Of a stretch of 13,199 bases of DNA, positions 4,839 to 11,901 are shown piece by piece. Numbering within the stretch: position 1 is the stretch's first letter; every line of letters begins with the position of its first letter. The position numbers were made by a program, and so were the translations under genes. Source of the stretch: an uncultured Ruminococcus sp. (lineage in GTDB: Bacteria > Bacillota > Clostridia > Oscillospirales > Acutalibacteraceae); NCBI GenBank assembly GCA_900543095.1, contig UQQD01000033.1, positions 1 through 13,199 of the forward strand. Direction: 5' to 3'. The notes beneath the pieces were generated by a model. The model worked only from the letters and a program-made list of their open reading frames with translations, had not been told where the DNA came from and ran no database searches.

Positions 4839-5591
4839 TTATTTTTTTGCCTTAGCCTTTTTTTCTTTTTCTTTTGTTTCTTTATAAATCTTTAGGGTTT
4901 CATCTGTCGGACCGTCAAAGATAACGGTGCCTTTTTTAAGATAAATTGCACGGGGGCAGATTTCTCTTACAGATTCGGCGTTATGACTTACATAAAGCAC
5001 AGTTGTGCCGGCGTCAATAATCTGTTTTATCCTGTCTTTGCATTTACGCTTAAAGGTAGCGTCGCCGACCGACAAAGCCTCGTCAACAACAAGGACGTCG
5101 GGGTCAATATTTACGTTGATTGCAAAGCCCAAACGCATTTTCATACCGCTTGAGTATGTTCTTACCGGCTGATCGATATAGTCGCCCAGTTCGGCAAAGT
5201 CAATGATTTTTTCCTCAATGGTTTTGATATAATCGTCTTCAAGTCCGAGAATATATCCTTTTAGATAGATGTTCTCGCGTCCGGTCATTTCCATAGAAAA
5301 TCCCGCTGTAAGTTCAAGCAATGCGGCAACTCTGCCGTTTACTTTGATTTCGCCGGTATCGGGGAACGTAACTCCTGTTATCATTTTGAGCAAGGTCGAT
5401 TTGCCTGCGCCGTTGTCGCCTACGATACCTACGGATTCTCCGCGTCTGATCTCAAAGGAAACATCGTTGAGCGCCTTGTTTGTCTTAGCGTGCTTGGGTT
5501 TAATGAAAAGCGCCTTAAACCTTGCCTGATCGTTTTTATATAGGATATATGTTTTGCTGACATTTTTAAAGGTAATGATCGGTTCTGACAT
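4839..5591 (-). CDS. Polysaccharide/teichoic acid export ABC ATPase
   Basis: A 250-aa ATP-binding subunit of the TagH/Wzt/RfbE class, which energises export of lipid-linked teichoic acids or surface polysaccharides at the inner face of the membrane. Seen: Walker A GDNGAGKST (58-66), the class-typical LLELTAGFS segment with MTGREN at 102-107, signature SSGMK (147-151), Walker B VLVVDE (166-171) followed by ALSVGDATFKRKC, and the switch histidine H203. The C terminus is a short Lys/Glu tail without the carbohydrate-binding domain seen in long Wzt proteins, so substrate recognition probably does not need a terminal cap. ATG is preceded by GGAGGT 5 bases upstream. The permease gene ends 11 bases before it, so the two form one transporter. 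The family is certain; the substrate is not. Confidence 0.93.
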   Translation of the reverse strand: MSEPIITFKNVSKTYILYKNDQARFKALFIKPKHAKTNKALNDVSFEIRRGESVGIVGDNGAGKSTLLKMITGVTFPDTGEIKVNGRVAALLELTAGFSMEMTGRENIYLKGYILGLEDDYIKTIEEKIIDFAELGDYIDQPVRTYSSGMKMRLGFAINVNIDPDVLVVDEALSVGDATFKRKCKDRIKQIIDAGTTVLYVSHNAESVREICPRAIYLKKGTVIFDGPTDETLKIYKETKEKEKKAKAKK

Positions 5592-5602
5592 AATTACCTC
5601 CG

Positions 5603-6427
5603 TTAAAGCACGTCAGGAAGTTTTTTCCTGAGTCTGTTATAATTAAATATGCCGAGTGCAAAAATAACTGCAAATTCAGCCAAAAAGATTACAAGCTCGG
5701 TTTTATATTCCCAAAAACCTCTGTGATACAAAAAGCAGTTGCGGTAACCGTTTACAAAGAAATTGACCGGGTTAAACAGCATTATTTTTCTTATCACATC
5801 GGGTAGATTTTTGCTGTAGGAGTCGTACATAATGCCCGACAGCCAGAAAACTCCCGACATAACCGATACAATAAGACTTTCAAAGTCTTTGCTGAATGCA
5901 GACATAGGTGCAGTAGACCAAGAGAGTGCAACAAAAAACAGGTACATAATCGGACAATAGAAGAAGAATTGTAAATTATACCAACTCGGACCGATTCTGA
6001 ATAAAACAAAAGTGTACATAATGGCCATTAGAATCAAATGCACAAACATTCGTGAAAGAGAAGTATAAGTTAATATAGTTGAAACAGGAAACTTGACTTT
6101 GGTAATAAATTGTCTGTTGGTTCTCAGAGTTTTTGCACCCTGAACAATGCTGTCATGAATAAAAAACCACGGGATTATACCGATAAACATAAAGGTAAAA
6201 AAGTCGATAGTAAACGGATCGGGACCGCCTAAATTTATATCAAGTTCTTTTAACTTTCTTATTCCTACCGAAAAGGCAAACCAATATACAAATATTGTAA
6301 ATGCGGGCTTAACAACCGCCCACATCGGACCGATTACTGCGCCCTTATAGGTTTTGATAAGCTCGTTTTTTGCTAACAGAAATATCTGTTTGCCAAAGCC
6401 CTTGTGTTCTTTTAGAATAGTAAACAA
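5603..6427 (-). CDS. ABC-2 polysaccharide/teichoic acid export permease
   Basis: A 274-aa membrane protein of the TagG/Wzm/RfbA type. The N terminus (LAKNELIKTYKGAVIGPMWAVVKP) is the hallmark amphipathic start of these permeases. About six hydrophobic spans follow: FTIFVYWFAFSV, FFTFMFIGIIPWFFI, a span near residues 120-145, FFFYCPIMYLFFVAL, VMSGVFWLSGIMY, and a final one near LVIFLAEFAVIFALGIF. The start is TTG at 6427, since no ATG is present nearby and GGAAGGTG lies 5-6 bases upstream. It pairs with the ATPase encoded 11 bases downstream. A consensus SigA promoter lies ~65 bp upstream, and the gene is divergent from rpsF. It is the first gene of the export operon. Confidence 0.92.
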   Translation of the reverse strand: MFTILKEHKGFGKQIFLLAKNELIKTYKGAVIGPMWAVVKPAFTIFVYWFAFSVGIRKLKELDINLGGPDPFTIDFFTFMFIGIIPWFFIHDSIVQGAKTLRTNRQFITKVKFPVSTILTYTSLSRMFVHLILMAIMYTFVLFRIGPSWYNLQFFFYCPIMYLFFVALSWSTAPMSAFSKDFESLIVSVMSGVFWLSGIMYDSYSKNLPDVIRKIMLFNPVNFFVNGYRNCFLYHRGFWEYKTELVIFLAEFAVIFALGIFNYNRLRKKLPDVL

Positions 6428-6491
6428 AGAAACACCTTCCTGTCCTTAATATTTTATTGCATAATATCACATAATAATTTATAATAATTTT

Positions 6492-6519
6492 ATTATATAT
6501 CATTTTCCCGATTTGTCAA
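6492..6519 (-). promoter_or_regulatory. SigA promoter of the polysaccharide export operon
   Basis: On the minus strand TTGACA (6519-6514) and TATAAT (6497-6492) are separated by 16 bp. The predicted start gives a ~55-base untranslated leader before the permease TTG start. The leader is very AT-rich. Confidence 0.8.
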
Positions 6520-6562
6520 TGAAAATGCCGTATAAACCAGGCGATTTTTTATTGAAAAATTG

Positions 6563-6590
6563 TTGACAAGCTCAAATTATATGGTATAAT
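6563..6590 (+). promoter_or_regulatory. SigA promoter of rpsF-ssb-rpsR
   Basis: TTGACA (6563-6568) and TATAAT (6585-6590) are separated by 16 bp, with TG at 6582-6583 forming an extended -10. It is back to back with the export-operon promoter, the two -35 boxes being 43 bp apart. Confidence 0.9.
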
Positions 6591-6596
6591 AAACCT

Positions 6597-6658
6597 GTTG
6601 TATTGTGCAACGATCCTTGCGGTATTAACCGCCATAATGTCCAGAAGGAGGTGCAAAA
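6597..6658 (+). promoter_or_regulatory. Candidate S6:S18 autoregulatory leader
   Basis: The ~60-base leader contains a perfect hairpin GCGGT-ATTA-ACCGC (6619-6632). It is flanked by TCCTT (6614-6618), which can pair with AAGGA (6645-6649), the rpsF ribosome binding site. The result is a two-stem structure with a 3' internal loop carrying a CCG next to the binding site. Known rpsF leaders bind the S6:S18 pair through a CCG element and shut translation. The match here is by general layout, not covariation. Confidence 0.45.
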
Positions 6659-6955
6659 ATGGCAGTAACAGCTAATTACGAAACAGTAATGATCATTTCA
6701 ATGAAAAAGGGCGAAGAAGGAATTCAGGCTATCGTTGAAAAATTCAAGACCCTCATTGAGAAGCATGCCACTTTGAAAAATGTTGACGAATGGGGCAAGA
6801 GAAAGCTTGCGTACCTTATCAACAAAGAAAGCGAAGGCTACTACGTTCTTTTTGATTTTGAAAGCACAGCCGAGTTCCCTGCAGAGCTTGACCGTATCTA
6901 CAAGATCACAGACGGCGTTATGCGTTCACTCATTATCAAAAAGGAAGACGAATAA
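6659..6955 (+). CDS. rpsF: 30S ribosomal protein bS6
   Basis: A 98-aa protein of the normal bacterial length. It has the S6 pattern: NYETVMIISMKKGEEG, then VDEWGKRKLAYLINKESEGYYVLFDFES, and RIYKITDGVMRSLIIKK. It binds S18 and the central domain of 16S rRNA in the small-subunit platform. ATG is preceded by AGAAGGAGGTG at 6-8 bases. It is the first gene of the classic rpsF-ssb-rpsR operon, 41 bases before ssb. Confidence 0.97.
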   Translation: MAVTANYETVMIISMKKGEEGIQAIVEKFKTLIEKHATLKNVDEWGKRKLAYLINKESEGYYVLFDFESTAEFPAELDRIYKITDGVMRSLIIKKEDE

Positions 6956-6996
6956 TCACATTGTAGGGTAAATCCCGAATTACGAAAGGAAAAATT

Positions 6997-7482
6997 ATGA
7001 TTAACAGAGTTATTTTAATGGGAAGACTTGTTTCTGACCCTGAGTTAAAAACTACGGCGTCCGGCATAAGCGTTACAACATTCAGAATTGCAGTTGACCG
7101 CAGTTACGTCAAAAGCGGCGAAGAACGTAAGGCTGACTTTTTTGATATAGTTTGCTGGCGCAGCACAGCGGAGTTTGTTTGCCGTTATTTTGGCAAAGGC
7201 TCTTTGATTGCCGTTGAAGGTCAGCTTCAAAGCCGTACTTATCAGGCAAAAGACGGCTCAAACCGCTATGTCGTTGAGGTTGTCGCAGATAATGTTTCGT
7301 TCACGGGTGAACGCCGTGACAGCAATGCGGGCGGATACAGCCAGCAGTACGGTGCAAACCAGAGCTACGGCGCAGCGCCAAGCTATCCTGCACCGACGCA
7401 GCCGCAGGCTCCAGCATCATACCAGAGCGGTTCAAATTCCGATTTTCAGGATCTTCCGCTTGACGATGACCTGCCGTTTTAA
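6997..7482 (+). CDS. ssb: Single-stranded DNA-binding protein
   Basis: 161 aa, the usual size for Firmicutes SSB. The OB fold spans residues 1-~105 (MINRVILMGRLVSDPELKTT, then GEERKADFFDIVCWRSTAEF, then KGSLIAVEGQLQSRTYQ). A Gly/Gln/Tyr/Pro-rich flexible linker covers ~110-150. The acidic tail ends DDDLPF, the conserved tip that recruits DNA replication and repair partners. AAAGGA lies 7-8 bases before ATG. It sits between rpsF and rpsR, as in most Firmicutes. No anomaly is seen. Confidence 0.97.
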   Translation: MINRVILMGRLVSDPELKTTASGISVTTFRIAVDRSYVKSGEERKADFFDIVCWRSTAEFVCRYFGKGSLIAVEGQLQSRTYQAKDGSNRYVVEVVADNVSFTGERRDSNAGGYSQQYGANQSYGAAPSYPAPTQPQAPASYQSGSNSDFQDLPLDDDLPF

Positions 7483-7533
7483 TTAAACTATTAACGATTT
7501 AAAATAATTCTCATTTGAAAGGAGAACTTCGCT

Positions 7534-7773
7534 ATGGCAGAAAGACCAAACAACCGCGGCAGAAAGTCGCGCAAGAAAGTTTGCGGATTTTGTGTTGACA
7601 AGGTTGAACATATTGACTATAAAGACATTGCACATCTTCGCCGTTATATGTCGGAGAGAGGAAAGATTCTTCCTCGCCGTGTAACAGGCACTTGTGCAAG
7701 ACACCAGCGTGACCTCACGGTTGCTATCAAGCGTGCCCGTCACCTTGCTCTGCTTCCTTATTCGGCAGACTAA
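7534..7773 (+). CDS. rpsR: 30S ribosomal protein bS18, zinc-binding form
   Basis: A 79-aa protein with the S18 core HIDYKDIAHLRRYMSERGKILPRRVTG and the ending KRARHLALLPY. It partners S6 in the 30S platform. Unlike the Bacillus-type protein it keeps a probable zinc set, C17-x2-C20 together with C54 and H57 (TGTCARHQ), the so-called C+ form. The gene starts 51 bases after ssb with an AAAGGAG site and is followed by a strong terminator, so it ends the operon. Confidence 0.97.
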   Translation: MAERPNNRGRKSRKKVCGFCVDKVEHIDYKDIAHLRRYMSERGKILPRRVTGTCARHQRDLTVAIKRARHLALLPYSAD

Positions 7774-7786
7774 TTCAGTTTTTGCT

Positions 7787-7821
7787 ATTACACCGTACTT
7801 TCTGTGCGGTGTAATTTTTTT
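7787..7821 (+). terminator. Terminator of the rpsF-ssb-rpsR operon
   Basis: ATTACACCGTAC (7787-7798) pairs with GTGCGGTGTAAT (7804-7815), a 12-bp stem with one wobble pair, with a 5-base loop and a T-run. It lies 14 bases after rpsR. Confidence 0.92.
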
Positions 7822-7831
7822 GTTTTTATGC

Positions 7832-7860
7832 TTGACAAATACCCTATGGGGGTATATTAT
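7832..7860 (+). promoter_or_regulatory. Copper-operon promoter with CsoR operator in the spacer
   Basis: TTGACA (7832-7837) and TATTAT (7855-7860) are separated by 17 bp. The spacer holds the palindrome ATACCC-TATGG-GGGTAT (7840-7856), the well-known CsoR operator type with inverted ACCC/GGGT arms. A repressor bound here would cover both promoter boxes. Copper binding to CsoR would release it, giving autoregulated csoR-copA expression. Confidence 0.9.
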
Positions 7861-7910
7861 GAAATTAAAGAAGACAAATTCAGTTACTTTAGTTTTAAGT
7901 GAGGTGTATT

Positions 7911-8210
7911 ATGCAAAACGAATGTCATTGTCATAAAACAAAAATGAGAACCGAAAAGGAGTACAAAAGCCTTATTAACAGACTTAACCGCATAGAGGGG
8001 CAAATTCGGGGAATAAAAAGAATGGTGGAAAACAACGCCTATTGTCCCGATATTTTGATACAGTCCGCCGCCGCAAATGCGGCTCTTAATGCGTTTAACA
8101 AGGAATTGCTTTCAAATCATATTCACACCTGCGTTGCGGATGATATTCGCAGCGGAAAGGATGAAACAATTGACGAGCTTGTTGAAACACTGAAAAAACT
8201 GATGAAGTAG
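7911..8210 (+). CDS. csoR: Copper-sensing repressor CsoR
   Basis: A 99-aa all-helical DUF156 (CsoR/RcnR/FrmR) repressor. The core is LINRLNRIEGQIRGIKRMVE. The Cu(I) ligands of the CsoR subgroup are present with exact family spacing: C45 (YCPDIL), H70 and C74 (HIHTC), which argues for copper rather than nickel or formaldehyde sensing. An extra N-terminal CHCH cluster (residues 5-8) is unusual and could also bind metal. ATG 7911 is chosen because GAGGTG precedes it; a GTG at 7899 is too early. Its operator overlaps the promoter upstream, and copA starts 8 bases after its stop. Confidence 0.93.
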   Translation: MQNECHCHKTKMRTEKEYKSLINRLNRIEGQIRGIKRMVENNAYCPDILIQSAAANAALNAFNKELLSNHIHTCVADDIRSGKDETIDELVETLKKLMK

Positions 8211-8218
8211 GTGAGAGT

Positions 8219-10717
8219 ATGGAACAGTATAACGTAAATGGAATGAGCTGTGCGGCTTGCAGTGCAAGGGTAGAAAAAGCGGTATCAAAGCTTGAAGGCG
8301 TTACCTCGTGTTCTGTCAGCTTGCTGACAAATTCAGTGTCTGTTGAAGGAACGGCGTCCGATGATGAGATTATCAAAGCGGTTTCGGATGCAGGTTATTC
8401 GGCGTCAAAAAAATCTTTGTCAAAGGATGACCTTTCTCACAAAGATGATGATGCGCTAAAGGATACCGAAACCCCTAAGATACTCAAGCGGCTTATTGCT
8501 TCGGTAATATTCCTTTTGGCTCTTATGTACATTTCAATGGGGCATATGATGTGGAATTTTCCTTTACCGCCGTTTCTTGCGGAAAACCACGTCGCAATGG
8601 GACTTTCTCAGCTTTTGCTTACCGCAATAATAATGGTTATTAACCAAAAGTTTTTTATAAGCGGCTTTAAAGGCTTAATTCACCTTGCGCCTAATATGGA
8701 CACGCTTGTTGCGCTCGGCTCCGGAGCAGCGTTTGTTTACAGCACTTATGCGCTTTTTGCAATGACGTCGGCTCAGCTCAACGGCGATATGGCAGCAGTC
8801 AGCGGATATATGGACGAATTTTATTTTGAATCTGCGGCAATGATATTAACGCTTATAACCGTAGGTAAAATGCTTGAGGCGTATTCAAAGGGCAGGACTA
8901 CCGACGCGCTGAAAGGCTTGATGAATCTTGCACCGAAAACGGCGGTGATTATAGTTGACGGCGAGGAAAAGCAAGTACCGATTGAGTCGGTGAAAATCGG
9001 AGATGTTTTTGCGGTTCGTCCGGGCGAAAGTATTCCTGTTGACGGCATAGTGCTTGAAGGTTCAACTGCTGTTGACGAATCTGCGCTGACAGGCGAGAGT
9101 GTTCCTGTTGACAAAATGCCGGGCGATGAGGTTTCTGCCGCTACGATTAACCGTTCGGGATTTGTAAAATGCGAGGCAAAGCGTGTGGGACAGGATACGA
9201 CGCTTTCGCAAATAATAAAAATGGTCAGTGATGCGTCTGCAACAAAAGCGCCTATTGCCAAAATCGCCGATAAGGTTTCGGGAGTATTTGTTCCTGCTGT
9301 CATTGCTGTAGCCGTAATTACACTTGCGGTTTGGCTGATTGTCGGTCAAAGCGCAGGGTATGCGCTTGCAAGAGCGATTTCCGTTCTTGTTATAAGCTGC
9401 CCGTGTGCTTTGGGACTTGCAACGCCTGTTGCAATAATGGTAGGCAGCGGAGTCGGAGCAAAAAACGGTATTCTCTTCAAAACCGCAGTTTCACTTGAAG
9501 AAACAGGAAAAATAAAAATCGTTGCACTTGATAAAACAGGCACGATAACAAAAGGTGAACCTGTAGTTACAGATATAATCCCTGATAATATCGGTGAAAA
9601 CGAGCTGTTAAGACTTGCGTATTCTCTTGAAGTAAAAAGCGAACATCCGCTTGCAAAGGCGATAGTCGCCAAAGCCGAAGAAAAAGGTCTGACCGCCGAA
9701 CCGATAGATGATTTTGAGATTGCTGTCGGAAACGGACTCAGTGCAGTTATCGGCGGTGACAAACTGATTGGCGGCAACAAGGATTATATCACAAGCACTG
9801 CAAAAATTTCCGAAAACATTATGACCGCCGCAGATAAGCTTGCCGATGACGGAAAAACGCCGCTGTATTTTTGCAAAAACGGAGTTTTTCTCGGCGTTAT
9901 AGCAGTCGCCGATGTTATCAAAAACGACAGCCGTGCGGCAATAAAACGTCTTAAAAATATGGGACTAAAGGTTGTTATGCTGACAGGCGATAACGAAAAA
10001 ACAGCGAATGCAATCGGCAGGCAGGCGGGTGTCGATAATGTTATAGCAGGCGTTTTGCCCGACGGAAAGGCAAGCGTAATACAAAAGCTCAGAGCTGAGG
10101 GCAAAACCGCAATGGTCGGTGACGGAATAAACGACGCTCCTGCACTGACAAACGCAGATGTCGGTATCGCAGTCGGAGCAGGAACCGATATTGCTATTGA
10201 CGCCGCCGATATAGTTCTTATGAAAAGCAATCTTGAAGATGTGCCTGCCGCAATAAAGCTCGGCAAGTCTACGCTCAGAAATATCCACGAGAATCTGTTC
10301 TGGGCATTTATTTACAATGTTATCGGAATTCCGCTTGCCGCAGGAGTTTTCATAACCTTGCTCGGCTGGCAGTTGAATCCGATGTTCGGAGCGGCTGCAA
10401 TGAGCTTGTCGAGCTTCAGCGTTGTTACAAATGCGCTTAGACTGAATTTTGTAAAGCTTTATCCAAAAAGCCATAACAAAAATATATCCAAACCAAATTA
10501 TTCAAAGGAGCATATTATGAAAGAAACGATAACTATTAAAGGAATGATGTGTCCTCATTGCGAAGGCAGAGTGAAGTCGGCGCTTGAGGAGATTCCGGGC
10601 GTGCTGTCCGCAAACGTAAGCCACAAGGACGGAACCGCTGTTGTTACCCTTGAAAAGGAAGTTCCGCTTGAAACTCTTAAAGCGGCGGTTCAAAACGCAG
10701 GCTATAAGGTTGTTTAA
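8219..10717 (+). CDS. copA: Copper-exporting P1B-type ATPase with C-terminal CopZ-like fusion
   Basis: An 832-aa Cu(I) efflux pump. Residues 1-~66 form an N-terminal heavy-metal-associated domain (GMSCAACS). The membrane part follows with the actuator loop TGES and the transport motif C394-P-C396 (SCPCALGLATP). The catalytic core has D438KTGT (phosphorylated Asp), SEHP for nucleotide binding and GDGINDAP near 634-641. A final pair of membrane spans ends near residue ~750. After an AT-rich low-complexity linker (HNKNISKPNYSKEH), residues 767-832 form a second metal-binding domain with GMMCPHC. This tail begins at an internal ATG with its own ribosome binding site and is listed separately. The usual CopA lacks such a tail. 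TAGGTGAG precedes the ATG; the gene is co-transcribed with csoR. Confidence 0.95.
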   Translation: MEQYNVNGMSCAACSARVEKAVSKLEGVTSCSVSLLTNSVSVEGTASDDEIIKAVSDAGYSASKKSLSKDDLSHKDDDALKDTETPKILKRLIASVIFLLALMYISMGHMMWNFPLPPFLAENHVAMGLSQLLLTAIIMVINQKFFISGFKGLIHLAPNMDTLVALGSGAAFVYSTYALFAMTSAQLNGDMAAVSGYMDEFYFESAAMILTLITVGKMLEAYSKGRTTDALKGLMNLAPKTAVIIVDGEEKQVPIESVKIGDVFAVRPGESIPVDGIVLEGSTAVDESALTGESVPVDKMPGDEVSAATINRSGFVKCEAKRVGQDTTLSQIIKMVSDASATKAPIAKIADKVSGVFVPAVIAVAVITLAVWLIVGQSAGYALARAISVLVISCPCALGLATPVAIMVGSGVGAKNGILFKTAVSLEETGKIKIVALDKTGTITKGEPVVTDIIPDNIGENELLRLAYSLEVKSEHPLAKAIVAKAEEKGLTAEPIDDFEIAVGNGLSAVIGGDKLIGGNKDYITSTAKISENIMTAADKLADDGKTPLYFCKNGVFLGVIAVADVIKNDSRAAIKRLKNMGLKVVMLTGDNEKTANAIGRQAGVDNVIAGVLPDGKASVIQKLRAEGKTAMVGDGINDAPALTNADVGIAVGAGTDIAIDAADIVLMKSNLEDVPAAIKLGKSTLRNIHENLFWAFIYNVIGIPLAAGVFITLLGWQLNPMFGAAAMSLSSFSVVTNALRLNFVKLYPKSHNKNISKPNYSKEHIMKETITIKGMMCPHCEGRVKSALEEIPGVLSANVSHKDGTAVVTLEKEVPLETLKAAVQNAGYKVV
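10517..10717 (+). CDS. copZ: CopZ-like copper chaperone, in-frame within copA
   Basis: ATG 10517 lies in the copA frame and is preceded, 6 bases upstream, by a strong AAAGGAG ribosome binding site (10504-10510). Initiation there would yield a 66-aa protein (MKETITIKGMMCPHCEGRVK, continuing to AGYKVV), the full length and fold of a CopZ copper chaperone with the C-x2-C copper site. The preceding ~40 bases read like an ordinary intergenic gap (AT-rich, no conserved residues). This suggests copA once had a stop and copZ was a separate gene, and that loss of the stop fused them. Free CopZ could still be made from the same mRNA. That both products are made is inference. Confidence 0.6.
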   Translation: MKETITIKGMMCPHCEGRVKSALEEIPGVLSANVSHKDGTAVVTLEKEVPLETLKAAVQNAGYKVV

Positions 10718-10775
10718 AAATAAAAAAACAATTCTTTCAAAGCATTAAAATAACAAAATATTCTGTATAAATTTT

Positions 10776-10811
10776 GCACCTCTGCCAATAATATTTGCGG
10801 AGGTGCTTTTT
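10776..10811 (+). terminator. Terminator hairpin that contains the next gene's ribosome binding site
   Basis: GCACCTCTGC (10776-10785) pairs with GCGGAGGTGC (10797-10806) through 10 bp with one wobble pair. The loop is 11 bases and TTTTT follows. It is a convincing end for the copper operon, 58 bases after copA. The 3' arm includes GGAGGTG, the only ribosome binding site for the M23 gene starting at 10812. Any transcript that reads through would have this site folded away. Confidence 0.75.
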
Positions 10812-11567
10812 ATGAGCAATAATTATAATAAAAACAACAGGCGAAAAAAGCGTAGCCGCCGTGAAAAAATCGGATTTTATACAGCGTTTTCAATCTGTCT
10901 TGTTGCAGTTTGTATGGCGGTATATTCAACATACAACACACTTTCGACTCCTGCCGGCGGAGGGTCGGAACAGATAAGTTCGACAAAGTCGCTTCAGGTC
11001 AATGAATATGTAACCGGAGTGACCGAGGCAACAACCGACTCGGAAATCAGCGAAACCATTCCGTTGCCAACGGCAGTTTCCGAGCTTTCAACAAAGCCAG
11101 ATGTATCAGAACCGAATGAAGATGCAACAGACGACGCTCTCCGTACTATGCTGTCGGCAGATGTTTCTCTGACTTATCCTGTAAAATCGGCAAATGTACT
11201 CAGACCGTTCAGCAGGGAGAGCACCTATTTTAAAACTCTCAATGTTTGGAAACCGCACACAGCGGTCGATTTTGAAGCAGAGCTTGGCGACGATGTATTT
11301 TCAATGTGCGACGGTACGGTTACTAAAATCAGCGACGATAAGATGTTCGGCAAAACAGTCGAGGTTTCGGCAAATAATGTTGTCTGTGTTTACAGCGGCT
11401 TCGGTTCGGTCGATGTCGAAAAGGATGATAACGTTAAGTGCGGTAATAAGTTAGGTACAGTGGGCGCAGTTCCCTTTGAAGCAAGCGACGATGCCCATAT
11501 TCATGTCGCCGTTAAGGTTGACGGAAAGTATGCCGATCCGTTATCATTTATCGGAAATAATGAATAA
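10812..11567 (+). CDS. Membrane-anchored M23 peptidase-fold protein, SpoIIQ-like
   Basis: A 251-aa protein. ATG 10812 is chosen over an upstream GTG (10803) that lies inside the ribosome binding site. Residues 1-20 are strongly basic and cytoplasmic (NNRRKKRSRREK), and residues ~22-43 form one membrane span (IGFYTAFSICLVAVCMAVYS). A Ser/Thr/Glu-rich external linker follows, and the LytM/M23 domain occupies ~115-251. The zinc ligands of M23 enzymes are present: H149xxxD153 (HTAVDFE) and H229-I-H231. This topology matches SpoIIQ, the forespore protein that pairs with SpoIIIAH during engulfment; clostridial versions often keep the zinc site. The alternative is a general cell-wall endopeptidase or activator. 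The family is sure, the sporulation role moderate. Confidence 0.85.
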   Translation: MSNNYNKNNRRKKRSRREKIGFYTAFSICLVAVCMAVYSTYNTLSTPAGGGSEQISSTKSLQVNEYVTGVTEATTDSEISETIPLPTAVSELSTKPDVSEPNEDATDDALRTMLSADVSLTYPVKSANVLRPFSRESTYFKTLNVWKPHTAVDFEAELGDDVFSMCDGTVTKISDDKMFGKTVEVSANNVVCVYSGFGSVDVEKDDNVKCGNKLGTVGAVPFEASDDAHIHVAVKVDGKYADPLSFIGNNE

Positions 11568-11663
11568 TTTTGATTTTTTTGAATATTATATAAGTATAGA
11601 CGATTTGTTCGGATTTAAAATGATATTGCACGCCCTCGTTACGTTTTAAGGGGCAAAATAAAA

Positions 11664-11698
11664 CAGCGGGTACCGTTTAAGGTATCCGCTGTATTTTG
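11664..11698. terminator. Bidirectional terminator
   Basis: CAGCGGGTACC (11664-11674) and GGTATCCGCTG (11681-11691) form an 11-bp stem with one wobble pair around GTTTAA. T-rich tracts lie on both sides (TATTTTGTTG on plus, TTTTATTTTG on minus). It can end the M23 gene on the plus strand and the 23-codon ORF/kinase unit on the minus strand. Confidence 0.85.
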
Positions 11699-11772
11699 TT
11701 GATTTTATGTCAATGAAAACACACTGAAAGCGGTTTTCGATTTAGAAATCCGAAACATAAAGTAACACAAGG

Positions 11773-11844
11773 TTATCTTTCGCTTTCGTGCCATTCTTCA
11801 TTTTCAAAGATAAAATCATCAACATCCATAATGACAAATTTCAT
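11773..11844 (-). CDS. 23-aa acidic small protein candidate
   Basis: A 23-codon ORF (MKFVIMDVDDFIFENEEWHE, then SER) is preceded by a perfect AGGAGGTG ribosome binding site 6 bases upstream, far stronger than chance. It begins 57 bases after the kinase-like gene on the same strand and ends ~80 bases before a bidirectional terminator, so it is probably the last cistron of that transcript. The peptide is strongly acidic with a hydrophobic start; no known family is recognised. It could be a real small protein or a leader peptide. Confidence 0.5.
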   Translation of the reverse strand: MKFVIMDVDDFIFENEEWHESER

Positions 11845-11901
11845 ATTAACACCTCCTAAATAAACATTACAGTATATTCAGGAAAAGGTGCATTATGATA
11901 A

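Noticed and set aside
7899..7910. Earlier GTG start for csoR
   Set aside because: The GAGGTG ribosome binding site lies inside that extension, and the added residues (RCI) do not belong to the family's N terminus.
8821..10474. Long minus-strand open frames (144-169 codons) across copA
   Set aside because: They mirror the codon structure of the strongly supported copA, are low in complexity (Ser/Ala/Ile-rich) and have no ribosome binding sites or recognisable motifs.
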